The notes under the pieces: model-generated
The model's database searches: none
Seen by the model: only the letters and a program-made list of their open reading frames with translations
What the model was told of the DNA's origin: nothing
Assembly: GCF_002099425.1 (NCBI RefSeq)
Contig: NW_018343984.1
Location: 19,150,501 to 19,214,500, forward strand
Origin: Phascolarctos cinereus
Lineage: Eukaryota; Chordata; Mammalia; Diprotodontia; Phascolarctidae
Reading direction: 5' to 3'
DNA length: 64,000 nucleotides
Translations under genes and position numbers: made by a program
In this document: positions 31,243-41,412 of the stretch, piece by piece
Layout of the letters: each line of letters begins with the position of its first letter
Numbering within the stretch: the stretch's first letter is position 1

Positions 31243-31430
31243 TTTACATACACACACATACACCCATATTTAAATGTATACGTACCTATTTATTTGTAGA
31301 TACACCTAATGGGCATATAATTACCTATGCAAAGAACATATATTATGTATTAATATGTATTCACATATCATATATTAACATATATTAAATGTAGTGATAT
31401 ATATAATACATACATATTTACAGAAGATTA
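31243..31430. repeat. AT-rich simple and low-complexity sequence
   Basis: Irregular ACATA, TATAT and TAATA units, with no fixed period. Nothing coding. Confidence 0.7.
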
Positions 31431-31538
31431 TGGTCCTGAGCTCTCAAAGAATGGGAAGGTAGCACATTAGTGCAGGGAGAACAAAGACAAAAAAAAAAAA
31501 TAAACCAAAAGCATATACTGTCTTTCCTTCCTATTTAC

Positions 31539-31774
31539 TTGTTGTTCAGACATTTCTGACTCTTTGTGACCCCATTGGGGGTTTTCTTGGTAAAGATCCT
31601 GAGTGGTTTGCCATTTCCTTCTCCGTCTCATTTTACAGATGAGGAAACTGAGGTAAATGGGGTAAAATGATTTGCCCAGGGTCATCCAGCTAGAAAGTGT
31701 CTGAGGTCAAATTTGAACTCAGGTCTTCCTGACTCCAGGCCCAGCACTCTATCCGCTGCGTCGCCTAGCTGCCC
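31539..31774 (-). mobile_element. MAR1 SINE, minus strand, full length
   Basis: 'cttgttgttcagacatttct', 'gactctttgtgaccccattg', 'gttttcttggtaaagatcct', 'tgaggaaactgaggtaaatg', 'gtcatccagctagaaagtgt' and 'gcctagctgccc'. Flanking 'ccttcct' on both sides is a possible short target-site duplication. Confidence 0.92.
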
Positions 31775-31939
31775 TTCCTGTTCATAGATAAGGAAGCTCA
31801 GTCTTCAAAATCGCATAAATTGACCCATGTGCTTATTCAACGTTATATAAGTCCCATCAAAATGAATAAATTTGAGTTGGGTAGGGGGACAGTCCCCCAG
31901 TAGTATACTCATTCAGTACAATCCACCCTACCAGATTAT

Positions 31940-32350
31940 GGTGAAGCCTTGGACAAAATCCCTCATGCTATTTTTATGGGAAAGACGGAGGTATTGGAGT
32001 AGATGGTCATGCAGTCACATGAATTCAGAACTTCTGGATTAGCCAGATCATAAAATAGATATTAATTTTTCAATATCAACTTGAAAAGTTTTCTCTAGCA
32101 AAACATCCCAGGGAGCTGTACCTGGTATACCCTGTTGAACATGTTAGGATAAGTGCATAGACAGCCTGCTTTATAAATATGCAGATGGCATAAAGCTGAA
32201 AAGGATGGGTAAAATGCTAGATGACAGAAGAGTCAAGATACAAACATTTTTCACCCATTCTTCTGAATCTAATGGGATGGAATATATTAGGGATAGATGT
32301 AAAGTCTTACATTTGGGTTAAAAGGTCCAAATTTTTATATACAAATTGGG
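31940..32350 (+). mobile_element. CR1/L3-family LINE, reverse transcriptase segment
   Basis: Plus-strand blocks line up with the CR1/L3 RT region: 'ttggacaaaatccctcatgc', 'catcccagggagctgtacct', 'tatgcagatggc' (32178-32189, YADG where the family has FADD), 'gataaatgtaaagtc'-like 'gatagatgtaaagtcttaca', then 'tttgggttaaaaggtc'. The second catalytic aspartate is Gly, and frames are broken. Ancient and inactive. Confidence 0.75.
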
Positions 32351-32361
32351 GAAAAAGCAGA

Positions 32362-32700
32362 GTCTCAGAATTTGAGAGTTGGAAGGCAGCTTAGAGGCCA
32401 TCCAGTCAAGCCCCTCACAAAAAGAACCCCCACAGTATCATGTGTGGCAAGCGGCAATCCAGCTTCTGCCTGCCTCTTGGGAAAGCCCTTTGCACTTTGG
32501 GCTAACTCTGGTTGTTAGGGAAGTTTTTCTGACCTCGAACCTAAATTTGTCTCTTTGCAGTTTCCACTCACTGCTCCTGATTATACCCATTGAGGACAAA
32601 TAAGTCCAGGTCATCTAGGATGTTAGATCTGACAGTTTAACTATGTTCCTCCACACCATTAGTTCCACTGAGTTACCAATCTAAATTCCTCCGAGACTTC
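32362..32700 (-). mobile_element. CR1/L3-family LINE 3' region, minus strand
   Basis: Reversed CR1/L3 terminus: 'ctcagaatttgagagttgga', 'agaggccatccagtcaagcc', 'gggaagtttttctgacctcg', 'cctaaatttgtctctttgca', 'ccactcactgctcctgatta'. It sits directly against the plus-strand RT piece and so represents another copy. Confidence 0.75.
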
Positions 32701-32990
32701 CATACACACTTCCTGGCTTGTCAGGCTTCTTTACTGGGCTGACTGCAACACCCAGCCTTGAATACAGAGCTCCAGGTCACTATAGCTCAAGCTCCCAGGT
32801 CCAGGGCTCCCCTCCTCAAACTTGCTCAACAAGACCCACGCTGCCAGCCTGTTTCTCAGGACCATTGGACCAAAAGAGAAGAGGAAAAGTGGTCCTTCCC
32901 CAAGCAGCTTTGTGCGTGGTGCTGCTGATGGGAGTGAATGAGACCTTTACCCTTGAGCCGCACCAGAACGAAGCCCATTAGGGGTCTTCA
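32701..32990. other. GC-richer unassigned segment between CR1 pieces
   Basis: About 290 bp richer in G and C than its surroundings, with a plus-strand open frame at 32718-32981. The predicted peptide has no domain I recognise, and both flanks are CR1 fragments. It is more likely a relic of an older element than an exon. Confidence 0.35.
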
Positions 32991-32994
32991 GGGG

Positions 32995-33098
32995 TGGGCT
33001 CTTTGACCACTTGTTGGGCATATCGTAAGAAGGATTCTTTTCGGGCACAGCTTGGACTAGATGCTAATTCTGAGAGTCACTCTGTGATTCTGAGAATT
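32995..33098 (+). mobile_element. CR1/L3-family LINE 3' terminus
   Basis: 'gaccacttgttgggcatatc', 'cttggactagatgctaattc' and 'actctgtgattctgag' are the last 100 bases of the family. Confidence 0.7.
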
Positions 33099-33427
33099 CT
33101 CCATGCAGGCTATTTTTTTTTCTTTCCCCAGAATGGACAGAGGTTTAAAATTAAATTAAAGGTTCATCTTAGTCCCTGCTGAGTTACTGTGGAATGAGCA
33201 AAATGTAAACAGTCGTGCTTTATTGCTCCAGGTCAGCCTTGGTCAGTGGCAAGTTTTTCATTGTCTCCCACAGCGAGCCTGCACTCTGAAAGGGGCATGT
33301 GCTACCCTCCTTAACCTCTAAACCCCATTATTAACAGATATCTTGTGACTGGAAGCAAGACAGCAACAATAGCAACCATGCTTCATCATTATCCACATTA
33401 TTTCTATCAGCTAATAAACTGTAAGGA
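33099..33427. other. Unassigned unique DNA
   Basis: No repeat recognised. A polypyrimidine run ending 'tttctttccccag' at about 33113-33130 resembles a 3' splice site, but no convincing donor or frame follows. Confidence 0.33.
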
Positions 33428-33555
33428 AAGGCAGTGTGGCATGGTGGATGGCAGGTGGCTCCCTAGGCAGGAGGGCTTGGCTCTAACTCTGTCTCTGACA
33501 CGTACTGATTCTGTGACCCTGGACAAGTCACTCAACCCCCTGAGCCCTCTTTCTG
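33428..33555 (+). mobile_element. MIR-type CORE-SINE, head and core
   Basis: 'ggcagtgtggcatggtggat', 'gctctaactctgtctctgac', 'tgtgaccctggacaagtcac'. Truncated at the 3' side. Confidence 0.7.
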
Positions 33556-33605
33556 AGGCTACCTTCCATCTAAAACATTATAGCTTGTATGTACACCATT
33601 ATTCA

Positions 33606-33860
33606 GAGGCAGCTAGGTGGATCAATGTTAGAGTGCTGGGTTTGGAATCAGGAGAACCTGAGTTCAAATCTGGCCTCAGACGCTTACTAACTGTGCGACT
33701 CTGGGTAAGTCACTTAACCCTGTTTGCCTCAGTTTCCTTGCCTGTAAAATAAGCTGGAGGTGGATAATGGCAAACCATTCCAGAATCTTTACCAAGAAAA
33801 TCCCATGGGCAGTAAGGTCCATGGGATCACAAAGACATGCCTGAATGTGCCTGAACAATG
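33606..33860 (+). mobile_element. MAR1 SINE with an enlarged 3' hairpin
   Basis: 'gaggcagctaggtggatcaa', 'gagttcaaatctggcctcag', 'gcctcagtttccttgcctgt', 'ggataatggcaaaccattcc', then the RTE-type end. Here the usual short 'accccaaatggggt' hairpin is a 9-bp inverted repeat, atcccatgg (33800-33808) and ccatgggat (33819-33827), with a 10-base loop. It may be a MAR1 subfamily trait. Confidence 0.9.
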
Positions 33861-33884
33861 AAATGTCATTATTTGTCTGCTGTA

Positions 33885-34150
33885 TCCTATGCTAGAATAT
33901 AAGCTGCTTGAGTGCCCAGATCGTGTTTTTGCCTTTCTCTATATCCCTAGCTCTTAGCACAGTGCCTGGCATGTACTCAGAAGTGGGGAGCCTTCAGCCT
34001 TGAGGCCACAAGTGGCCTTCTAGGTCTTCAAGTTTGGCCCTTTGACCTTTGATCTGTGAAGGTTAGATTCCATCTAAGGGCTGCACTTGAGGACCTAAGG
34101 TTCCCCACCCTGTTAAGTGCTTTGTAAATGCTTGACAGTTAACTGACTCA
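33885..34150 (+). mobile_element. L2-family 3' end, split by a hAT MITE
   Basis: 'gaatataagctgcttgagtg' and 'cttagcacagtgcctggcat' run up to 33977. The L2 continues at 34113 with 'ttaagtgctttgtaaatgct' and 'tgacagttaactgactca'. The gap is exactly the MITE at 33978. Confidence 0.8.
33978..34112. mobile_element. hAT-type MITE, 135 bp, second family
   Basis: Terminal inverted repeats: left 'cagaagtggggagcctt', right 'aaggttccccaccctg', implying an ancestral 'caggggtggggaacct'. The interior is itself palindromic ('ggccttctaggtcttcaagt' against 'gcacttgaggacct'). The 8-bp flanks catgtact and taagtgct agree at 5 of 8 positions. Non-autonomous. Confidence 0.65.
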
Positions 34151-34187
34151 ATCCCTTTGAGACCCCTCTTTGAATCTAGAGGTTGCT

Positions 34188-34262
34188 GACCAGTTGCCAT
34201 CCCATGCTCAGTTTCCTCAATTAGAGTCCCCTACATCAATGAAATCATAGGTCTTCCCCCCC
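34188..34262 (+). mobile_element. SINE tail fragment (third 3'-end type)
   Basis: 'cagtttcctcaattagagtc' and 'cctacatcaatgaaatcata' match the tail type at 18445-18655. Confidence 0.42.
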
Positions 34263-34324
34263 TCCCCCAAATAAATTAAATTAATTCTCACAGCAACAAT
34301 CACTTCAAGACCAACTTCTTCCAT

Positions 34325-34720
34325 TCTGTCTGTCATGGCAAGGCCAAGGAATCTTCCTAATGATCATGCAATTATATATTTTTTAAACTTTGCTCAAAAA
34401 TATTCTGCAGCTTCCCATTGCCTAGCGATTCAAATCTGAACTCCTCACCCTGGCATTTGAGGCTCTACACAGCTGGAATTCTACTGTCCCATTTAGTCTT
34501 CACACATTGTATTTTGCATCTGGATACAAATATTCTCCATTCCCATCCTGCCCCTCCCAGCTCCATGCATTTAGTCAGAGAAATCTCAGTACCTAAAACT
34601 AGATTCTCCCCACCTCCCACCCATCTGCATAAATTGAAATCCCTCCTTCCTTTCCACGCCCAAATCTAATGCTGCTCCCTTCATGAAGGCTTCTTTGCCC
34701 CTCAAAGGTGGCCAAGGAGG
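34325..34720 (+). mobile_element. L2-family LINE, 3' UTR region
   Basis: 'ctgcagcttcccattgccta', 'ggcatttgaggctctacaca', 'cttcatgaaggcttctttgc' follow the plus-strand L2 order. Pyrimidine-rich. The frames crossing it are not genes. Confidence 0.58.
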
Positions 34721-34970
34721 AGTATTCTGATTTGGAACATTTTAGGGCTAAGAATATAAAGCCATAGGGGAGTATATTGACTGACACATTTTTCCAGTAA
34801 TGATGACAAAATTTATTTAAAAATATGGTTCCAGAACTGGAAAAGGGGGGACAGTTTGGGCATGGAGGGATAGAGAGCAGAGGGACGTATACAGCCAAAT
34901 AGCAACTAGTGATGAAATGGTTGATGGGTAAAGTGAGGAATTGCTAAAGCCTGGCCAGGCACATTTTATC

Positions 34971-35221
34971 GTTGCTGTTCAGTTGTTTTCAGTCTTTCTG
35001 ACTCTTCGTGACCCTGTTTGGGGGTTTTCTTGGCAAAGATACTGAAGTGGTTTGCCACTTCCTTCTCCAGCTCATTTTACAGGTGAGGAAACTGGGGCAA
35101 GTGGGGTTAAGTAACTTGCCCAGGATCACACAGCTAGTAAATATCTGAGGCCAGATTTGAACTCAGGAAAATGAGTCTTACTCTAATCCTGGTGCTCTAT
35201 CTACTCTGCCATCTAGCTTCT
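34971..35221 (-). mobile_element. MAR1 SINE, minus strand
   Basis: 'gttgctgttcagttgttttc', 'gactcttcgtgaccctgttt', 'gttttcttggcaaagatact', 'gatcacacagctagtaaata' and 'gccatctagcttct'. A small extra segment sits near 35165-35185. Confidence 0.92.
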
Positions 35222-35980
35222 CATCCCATAAGGAAGGAACCAGTGTATATAGAGACATCCAAGATGAGACCAAGAGAGGTGATGACTGTGGAGACAAGTT
35301 ACCAGTAGAGATGGGTGGGGATGGTACAATGAGCCCAAGGAGAGCTTTGGCCTTGACAAGGAGAAGAATTACTTCTTCCTCTGACACTGAAGCAGAGAGT
35401 CTATTTAGTAGCAGAGAGCAGAGGAGAATAAAGAACGATTTTGAGGTTTGAAGAAGGGAGAAGACAGAGCTCATGATGAATGTCCTCTGTCTTTCTCAAT
35501 AAAGTAGGAGATGACCATTTCTAAGAAGGAATGGGGAGGAGATAGGGTAGCATGTTGGAGAAGAGAGAAGGAGGTCAGGAATAGAAACTGTGAGAGCCAA
35601 TCAGGCAAGAATAAAAGGATTTCTGTGTACTGGTTAAGGTTCAGTTGAGATTAGAGAATATAAATTTGTAGTGAACCCATTGGGCACTGTTACATGACTT
35701 TTACCAGGAGCAGTCAGTAACATGTGAGTAGAATCAGAAAAGGAGAGTAATGGGAGTACCTTAGGGTTGAGATTTGGTAAAGCATTACTGGCAATAGGAC
35801 AAAGGGGAAATGGATTCCAGGGCAGCTGATAGGGTATGGTTGAACAGGTCAACAGTAGGGTCAAAACTCTGAAGACCTCTTTAGCAGGATGAAGTGTTGG
35901 AGACCATGAAGAATAAGAGATCCTCAACTTTTCTGAAAGTAGAGATGAACAGAAGTATTTTAATGGAATAGAGAGGTCTT
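35222..35980 (-). mobile_element. L2/CR1-clade LINE, ORF2 interior, minus strand
   Basis: Purine-rich on the plus strand. The minus-strand translation contains SASVSEEEVILLLVKAKA and further hydrophobic-Ser/Pro-rich stretches, like the linker between endonuclease and reverse transcriptase of L2-clade LINEs (S.VSEEEV..LL). The longer minus-strand frame at 35634-36089 is part of this and runs into the next SINE. Interrupted by many stops. Confidence 0.55.
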
Positions 35981-36260
35981 GGGCATGTAGGTAGTACAGT
36001 GGATAGAGTGCTGGAATCAGGAAGACCTGGAGTCCAGGCCTGGAGTCAGGAAGACTCATCTTCCTGAGTTCAAATCTGGCCTCAGACACTTGCTAGCTGG
36101 GTGATCCTGGGCAAGTCTCTTAACCCTGTTTGCCTCAATTTCCTCATCTGCCAAATGAGCTAGTGAAGGAAACGGTAAACCACTCCAGTATCTTTGTCAA
36201 GAAAACCCCAAATGGGGTCACAAAGAATCAGACACTACTGAAATGACTCAAGAACAATAA
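35981..36260 (+). mobile_element. MAR1 SINE with a small internal duplication
   Basis: 'gtaggtagtacagtggatag', 'ctcagacacttgctagctgg', 'gaaaaccccaaatggggtca', 'caaagaatcagacactactg'. The head contains 'ggagtcaggaagac'-like sequence twice (about 36013-36053), which lengthens the copy. Confidence 0.9.
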
Positions 36261-36599
36261 AAGGGAGGTCATGAAGAGAACTAGCTCATTTCTGGTCATT
36301 TTCTCTGTCACTAGGCCCTCAGAACCAAGGATAATGCCCTGGGGGACTTAAGCCTTTCAGCTCTGGAACTGTGCCTTGAGTTTATGCTGCACTGACTGGC
36401 GAATGCCTCACAGGGTCCACTATACCTAGGCCAGCACCAAGCATGCTTCACTTTACCTCTTGGCTATCTTCTTATCAGCTCTGCCATCCCCTGGTGCCAT
36501 CCGTCCCTTCTTCCAGCTCAGGAATCACAATCAAATCAATATTGCCATTACTAAAGAAAAAGTTGTATCAGTCTATTCTCCTGAGCATCCATTCATCAT
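36261..36599. other. Unassigned DNA
   Basis: Nothing certain. The first 50 bases could continue the interrupted L2. Confidence 0.33.
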
Positions 36600-36800
36600 C
36601 CTTGTGATTTTCCAAATCAAAAATACTCCTCCCCATATCTCACTCCTTTATATGTGTTGTCTCTTCCATTAGAATGTAAGCCCCTTGAAGGCAGGAACTG
36701 ACTCAGTTTTATATTTGTCTCCCCAGTGCTTGGGGAGTTCTTGACACAAAGTAAATGCTTAAAAAATACTTTTCATGTATGCATTCTTTCATTCATTCAT
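36600..36800 (+). mobile_element. L2-family 3' end
   Basis: 'attagaatgtaagccccttg', 'aaggcaggaactgactcag', 'gtctccccagtgcttgggga' and 'aaagtaaatgcttaaaaaat'. An ATTC-rich stretch follows at 36775-36815. Confidence 0.8.
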
Positions 36801-36942
36801 TTATTCATATTCATTTCTTCATAGGTAATCTTTTGATAGGTAGAAGAATGACCAACAGTATCTTACTTTCTTTTCTTCCCTTTTCCCCCATGAGTCCTCA
36901 TGTCAAGGTATTTTCACTAGGCCTAGGATAAGTACTAAGAGA

Positions 36943-37585
36943 TTTTTAATTATTTTTTTCAACTAACAAGCTTTTATTTTCTCTTCACTGTTCCCACTAT
37001 AAAAAGTAAAAACAAAAACAAAACCCTTATGACAAAATTCATAGTCAAGTAAAAAAAAAATTCCAATATTGTCCCTGTCCAAAAATGTCAGTTTAATTCT
37101 GCTTTTTTATCAAGAGGTGGGCAGCATTCTTCTTCATTTGGTTCTGGAATCGTGTTTGGTCACTGTGCTGATCAGAGTTCTTTAAATTTATCAAAGTTGT
37201 CCATTTTTGCAATGTTGTTATGATAGCATAAGATGTTCTCCTGGTGTTGCCTTCCTCTCTCTGAATCAGGTCATACAAATTTTACCATGTTTGTCCCTTC
37301 ATCATTTCTTCCAGCCCAACAGTGTTCCATTACATTCATAGACCACATTTGCTCAGCCATGCCCTAACTAATGGGCACCCCTTTAGTTTCCAGTTGTTTG
37401 CCACCACAAAAGAGCTGCCATGAATATTTTGGGACACATTGGTTCTTTTCCTCTTTCTTGGGTCTCTTTAGGTTTAGTAGTGGTGTCACTGAATCAAAGA
37501 GTATGCACAGTTTAGATACCTTGGGGGTATAGTTCCAAACTGCTTTCCAGAAAGGTCATACCAAGTCATCCAGGTACTAATTGTT
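36943..37585 (-). mobile_element. Old L1 LINE 3' end, minus strand
   Basis: 'caactaacaagcttttattt', 'catttggttctggaatcgtg', 'agtgttccattacattcata', 'caccacaaaagagctgccat' and 'ggtatagttccaaactgctt'. The T-rich start marks the 3' tail. The 3' UTR differs from the L1 at 14885, so this is an older subfamily. Confidence 0.83.
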
Positions 37586-38654
37586 AATCCCTTACCACCT
37601 TCTTTACAGGAATGAATGTGTCTTTTATGCACACTTGTGTATGATGTATATTGTTAAGAATGCTGTTCTCATTATTTAGAAGTCATGTTAGATTGATTTA
37701 TATGCTTGTCCTGAGCTAGGAATTTCCCCAATTGTCGAAATGTTCATGCTAATAATTTTACCTGTAGTCTAGACCACTGACATTAAATAGCTCTGTTTCA
37801 AGTAAAACTGTCTTTTTTTTTTTGGCATGGGATTTAGAGGTCAGATCCCAAATGTTATAAGGTCCAGGACCTAGGAGATCTCAAGAATACTGGCCTGTAA
37901 CAGATTGGGGGCATAGACAGGCTTGAAAAGAATTGATGAAGGATGTGAGGAGCTTCTCCCCTAAAATCTCCCCTCAGGAAGTAAACTGTTTTCTTTTAGC
38001 ATCACCTTCCCCCAAAGGGTCAGTAGGAACACACTGCCCTGCCATTATTCCAATCGGATCTTGACATCATTGCCTACTCATGAATTTCAACCCTCATCAG
38101 GCCCCTTCTGTCATTGGCCAAGATAGTCTGAGGCCTTCTCAGGCTGGCCACTAACCCACACCAAAATTGTGCTTAGCAGTAGAATTTCAGATTTTCATGC
38201 TAGAGAAGTGTTTTCAGCTGGCTAGCCCCCTTTATCCTCTGCTCATTCTTCAGAACAGGTAGCTAAGATGATTATTTTTGCTCATGGGGAAAAGAAGTTT
38301 AATGGATTGGAAAAGTGTATGCTTTACTTTAAAAACTCTCTCCACATTTGTTGTGAACTCTGTGTAAAAAAGGAAAACTCTAAGTGGCCCATAACTTTTT
38401 CATGATATTGCCCTCAGCTAGCCTGTGGTATCCAAGAAAGCTTGAGAAATATTATAGTATTCCATTTAGAGAAATACTCATTTGCTGGAAACCCTGGTCA
38501 TTTGGATGAAAAAATCACTAACATAGGCTGTGTCTATTCATGTGAACTGATTGAAAATCCAATTTTCAAACACATTTGTTATCTCTTCAATGTAAATGTT
38601 CCCTCCAGCAGTGCAGATCACAACTCATCCATACCTACCCAGACTATGTGATTC
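37586..38654. other. Unassigned unique DNA
   Basis: About 1 kb without recognised repeats. Parts (37650-37810) are AT-rich with TAAT cores. Confidence 0.37.
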
Positions 38655-39300
38655 TTGTCAGTCAATGAGCATTTATTAAATGATTACTATGTGCCAGGCA
38701 ATGTGCTAAGTGATGGATACACAAAGAAAGGCAAAAAATAGTCCCTGATATCAAGAAGTGAATATTCAAATGAGAGAGAAAATATATAATTATCTGGTAC
38801 ATCCAAGATATAGTCACAGATTATGAAGTTAATCTGAAAGGAAAGGAAATTAGCAGTCAGTGAAAAAATAGTTATTAAACACCTACTGTGTGCCGGGCAC
38901 TGCACTAGGTAAATTTTGAGGACACAAAAAGAGGCAAAAGATAAGCCCTGCCCTCAAGAAGCTTACAGTCTAATGGAAAGATAAGTAAACAAACAAATAT
39001 TTACAAACAAACAGGATAAATAGGAAGTAATTAAAAGAAGGAAAGGCACTAGAATTAAGAGGGTCTGGGAAAATAGCTGGAAGAATGTTAGAGAAGGTCC
39101 AGGCAATAGGTGGAATGTGAGCTGACTCTTGAAAAAAAAATCCAGGGAAATTAAGATGTAGAGGTGGGGGCTATGCATTCCAGGCGTGGAGAACAGCTTT
39201 AGAAAGGCTTGGCAATAGGAGATGGAGTGTTGTGCTCCGAAGTGGCTTGTCTAAGGAACTGCAATTAAGTCAATGTAATGGTAGCCACAGAAAGGACAGA
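38655..39300 (-). mobile_element. Two L2-family 3' regions in tandem, minus strand
   Basis: First copy: 'gattactatgtgccaggcaa', then 'gtccctgatatcaagaagtg' (38660-38850). Second: 'acctactgtgtgccgggcac', 'ccctgccctcaagaagctta', 'aagagggtctgggaaaatag', 'ggctatgcattccaggcgtg' (38870-39300). The second covers more of the L2 body. Confidence 0.75.
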
Positions 39301-39319
39301 GGTCTGTCTATTCTATCAT

Positions 39320-40135
39320 TTATTTTCTGGGACTGAGATTGATCACCACAACCAATTTGGCATTGTTTTCATTTGCATTATTATAATCATTGTGTATTTG
39401 GTTATCTAAGATCTATCTACCTCATTTTGTATCAATTCAAACAAGTCCTCACATCTTTCTCTGAATTCCTCATGTTCTTCATTTCTTAGAACACAAAAAC
39501 ATTCCATTACATTAATAGACCAGAAATCCATTCAGTCGCTCTCTAATAAACACCCACTTTGTTTCCATGTGTTAGTATTGTTTTTTGCTACTACAAAATG
39601 TGCTGCTATAAACATTTAGGTATATTCAGGTTCTTCCTTTCTGTGACCTTTATGTGCCTAGTAATAGGATCAGTGGGACAAAGGGTATGGTTAGTTAATG
39701 GTTCATCTCCTATACTTCCAAAGCACTTTCCAGAAAGGTTGGACCGATTTACAATTTTATCAGTAGAACATGAAAGTAGCCGGTCTTCCCATAGCCTCTC
39801 CAACATTGGCTGCTTCTTCCTATCATCTTAGCCAGTATTTTGAATGAAGCATGTAAAACCCCAGAGTTATTTTAAATGTGCATTTCTTTTATTATCAGCA
39901 GCTTGGAGAACTCTTTCAAGTATTCGTTAATATTTTGCACTCCTGGGGCAGCTAGGTGGCACCGTGGATAGAGCACCGGCCCTGAAGTCAAGAGGACCTG
40001 AGTTCAAATCCGGCTTCAGACACATAACACTCAATAGCTGTGTGACCCTGGGTAAGTCACTTAACCCCAATTGCCTCACCAAAAAAACACAAACAATACT
40101 TTGCGATCTTGAAAACTATGTGTTTATATCTATCC
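39320..40135 (-). mobile_element. Old L1 LINE 3' end, minus strand, split by a SINE
   Basis: 'cattgtgtatttggttatct', 'ttccattacattaatagacc', 'ctacaaaatgtgctgctata', 'cagaaaggttggaccgattt'. It continues after the SINE with 'ttgcgatcttgaaaactatg'. Subfamily related to the copies at 36943 and 62790. Confidence 0.8.
39945..40094 (+). mobile_element. Short poly(A) CORE-SINE inside an L1
   Basis: 'ggggcagctaggtggcaccg', 'gacctgagttcaaatccggc', 'aatagctgtgtgaccctggg', 'aaccccaattgcctcacc' and an A-rich tail. The flanks aatattttgcactcct (39929-39944) and aatactttgcgatctt (40095-40110) agree at 12 of 16 positions, a decayed target-site duplication. Confidence 0.93.
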
Positions 40136-40619
40136 TTTGTTTAGGTGAGAATAGCAATTTAGGTGGAAAATGACAAAAACAGGGCCAAGTACAATGATGC
40201 CCTATTTTATTTTATCGTTTTGCTTGATGTGGGGAATAATAATTTGATTTTGAAGGGGAGGATGTCGCTTTTGAGAAGCTCCCATATTTTTTCTATTATT
40301 ATTATTTCACCAAAAAAAAATAGTTCCCAACGAAAAGCATATTTCAGATTCATTGTGCCTACTGAGCTACCTGGAGGAATTTCAATGAAGCATTTTCTCA
40401 GGATGGCAAAAGTATTTCTGCTCAGTGCTCTGCAGCCATATCAAGGGCAGAAAAGATCCTGATCGAGTAGCTATGTATTTAGATAACTAGTGAGCTTACC
40501 CTCCCAGATGAAAAGATGGGACAACTCACATAAATGTGGGTTACAAAACAAAGCCCAGGAAATGAAATCTTTTAACATTCACTTGGCATCAAATGCATGG
40601 AATTTAAAGGGAGTGTAGG
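40136..40619. other. Unassigned DNA
   Basis: No repeat recognised. The frame at 40163-40462 has no domain. Confidence 0.35.
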
Positions 40620-41400
40620 GTGAAGAATACACTGCCCGTTTGTTTTGACTTTCTCTTTTGCTTAAAAAGAAATTGTTTTTAAATGTTTCTTTTTACAGCC
40701 CTCAGAGTTCCCATCTTGCATCTTGGGAATTTGTTATTCTCTCTATGGTGATAGCATCAAAGGCTGAACGCTGGGAGAAGCCAATAATTTCAGAGACTTT
40801 ATTTCAACCCATTAGGACTGAATGGCGTCATTTCCTTTCTAAAGCTCGAAGCTCTCAGAAAAATGAACAGATGAAAGGTCTTAGCTTTCCAGGCTCCTTG
40901 TTCCTCCACTTATACAAATGACATATAATAATATGCATTCGAAGACTAGTTATTTTTCCTTTAGTACCTCTAAACAGTCTGAATGAAGGTAGTGTAGTCC
41001 CACTATTAAAGCCCTTCTCTGCCTGCCCGTCATTTGTGGAGGAGCACTGAAGGCGCACGAAACTGCCCGGGCGGAGGGATGGATGGCATGGACAGACCGC
41101 TGTATCCCAGGCAATTCTCCTCTCCATCAAAAGCCAAATTTTTCAGAGGCTGAAATTCTGATTGTGGGTGCAGGCCTCCTGCTCCAGCATCAACATTGAT
41201 GCAAAACTGATGAAACTTCCAAGCGAAATTGCATTGTTTGATCTTCAGAGCCCTGGAATAACATCGCCTAAAGCTACGGTTCCTGTAAACTTCCTTTGCA
41301 CAAACGACTTAGCCAGAACTCATATATTGACACAGAGTGCCCATGAATGACATTAGGGCTACTTAGGAAAGAGACAAAGGCTGCTGCCCAAAGAAAGCAG
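40620..41400. promoter_or_regulatory. Candidate conserved non-coding element (enhancer-like)
   Basis: About 780 bp of unique, CpG-retaining sequence. 41035-41100 is locally GC-rich (gcgcacgaaactgcccgg). A perfect SOX-type CATTGTT lies at 41232-41238, overlapping ATTGCAT. A polypyrimidine-AG at 40698 opens an in-frame stretch to 40877, but the donor there is weak, so I do not call an exon. Confidence 0.33.
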
Positions 41401-41412
41401 CAATTGGTTCTG

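Noticed and set aside
32718-32981. Plus-strand frame in a GC-richer segment, considered as an exon
   Set aside because: It is flanked by CR1 fragments and has no good splice sites or recognisable protein family.
33345-33752. Plus-strand frame of 135 codons
   Set aside because: It is built mostly from a MIR and a MAR1 head, so it is not a gene.
35222-36260. Host coding gene on the minus strand (151-codon frame)
   Set aside because: The peptide resembles the endonuclease-RT linker of L2-clade LINEs and runs into a MAR1 SINE.
40699-40877. Possible exon after a good polypyrimidine-AG, open in frame
   Set aside because: The donor (aaag|gtctta) is weak and the peptide is unknown. The region fits conserved non-coding DNA better.
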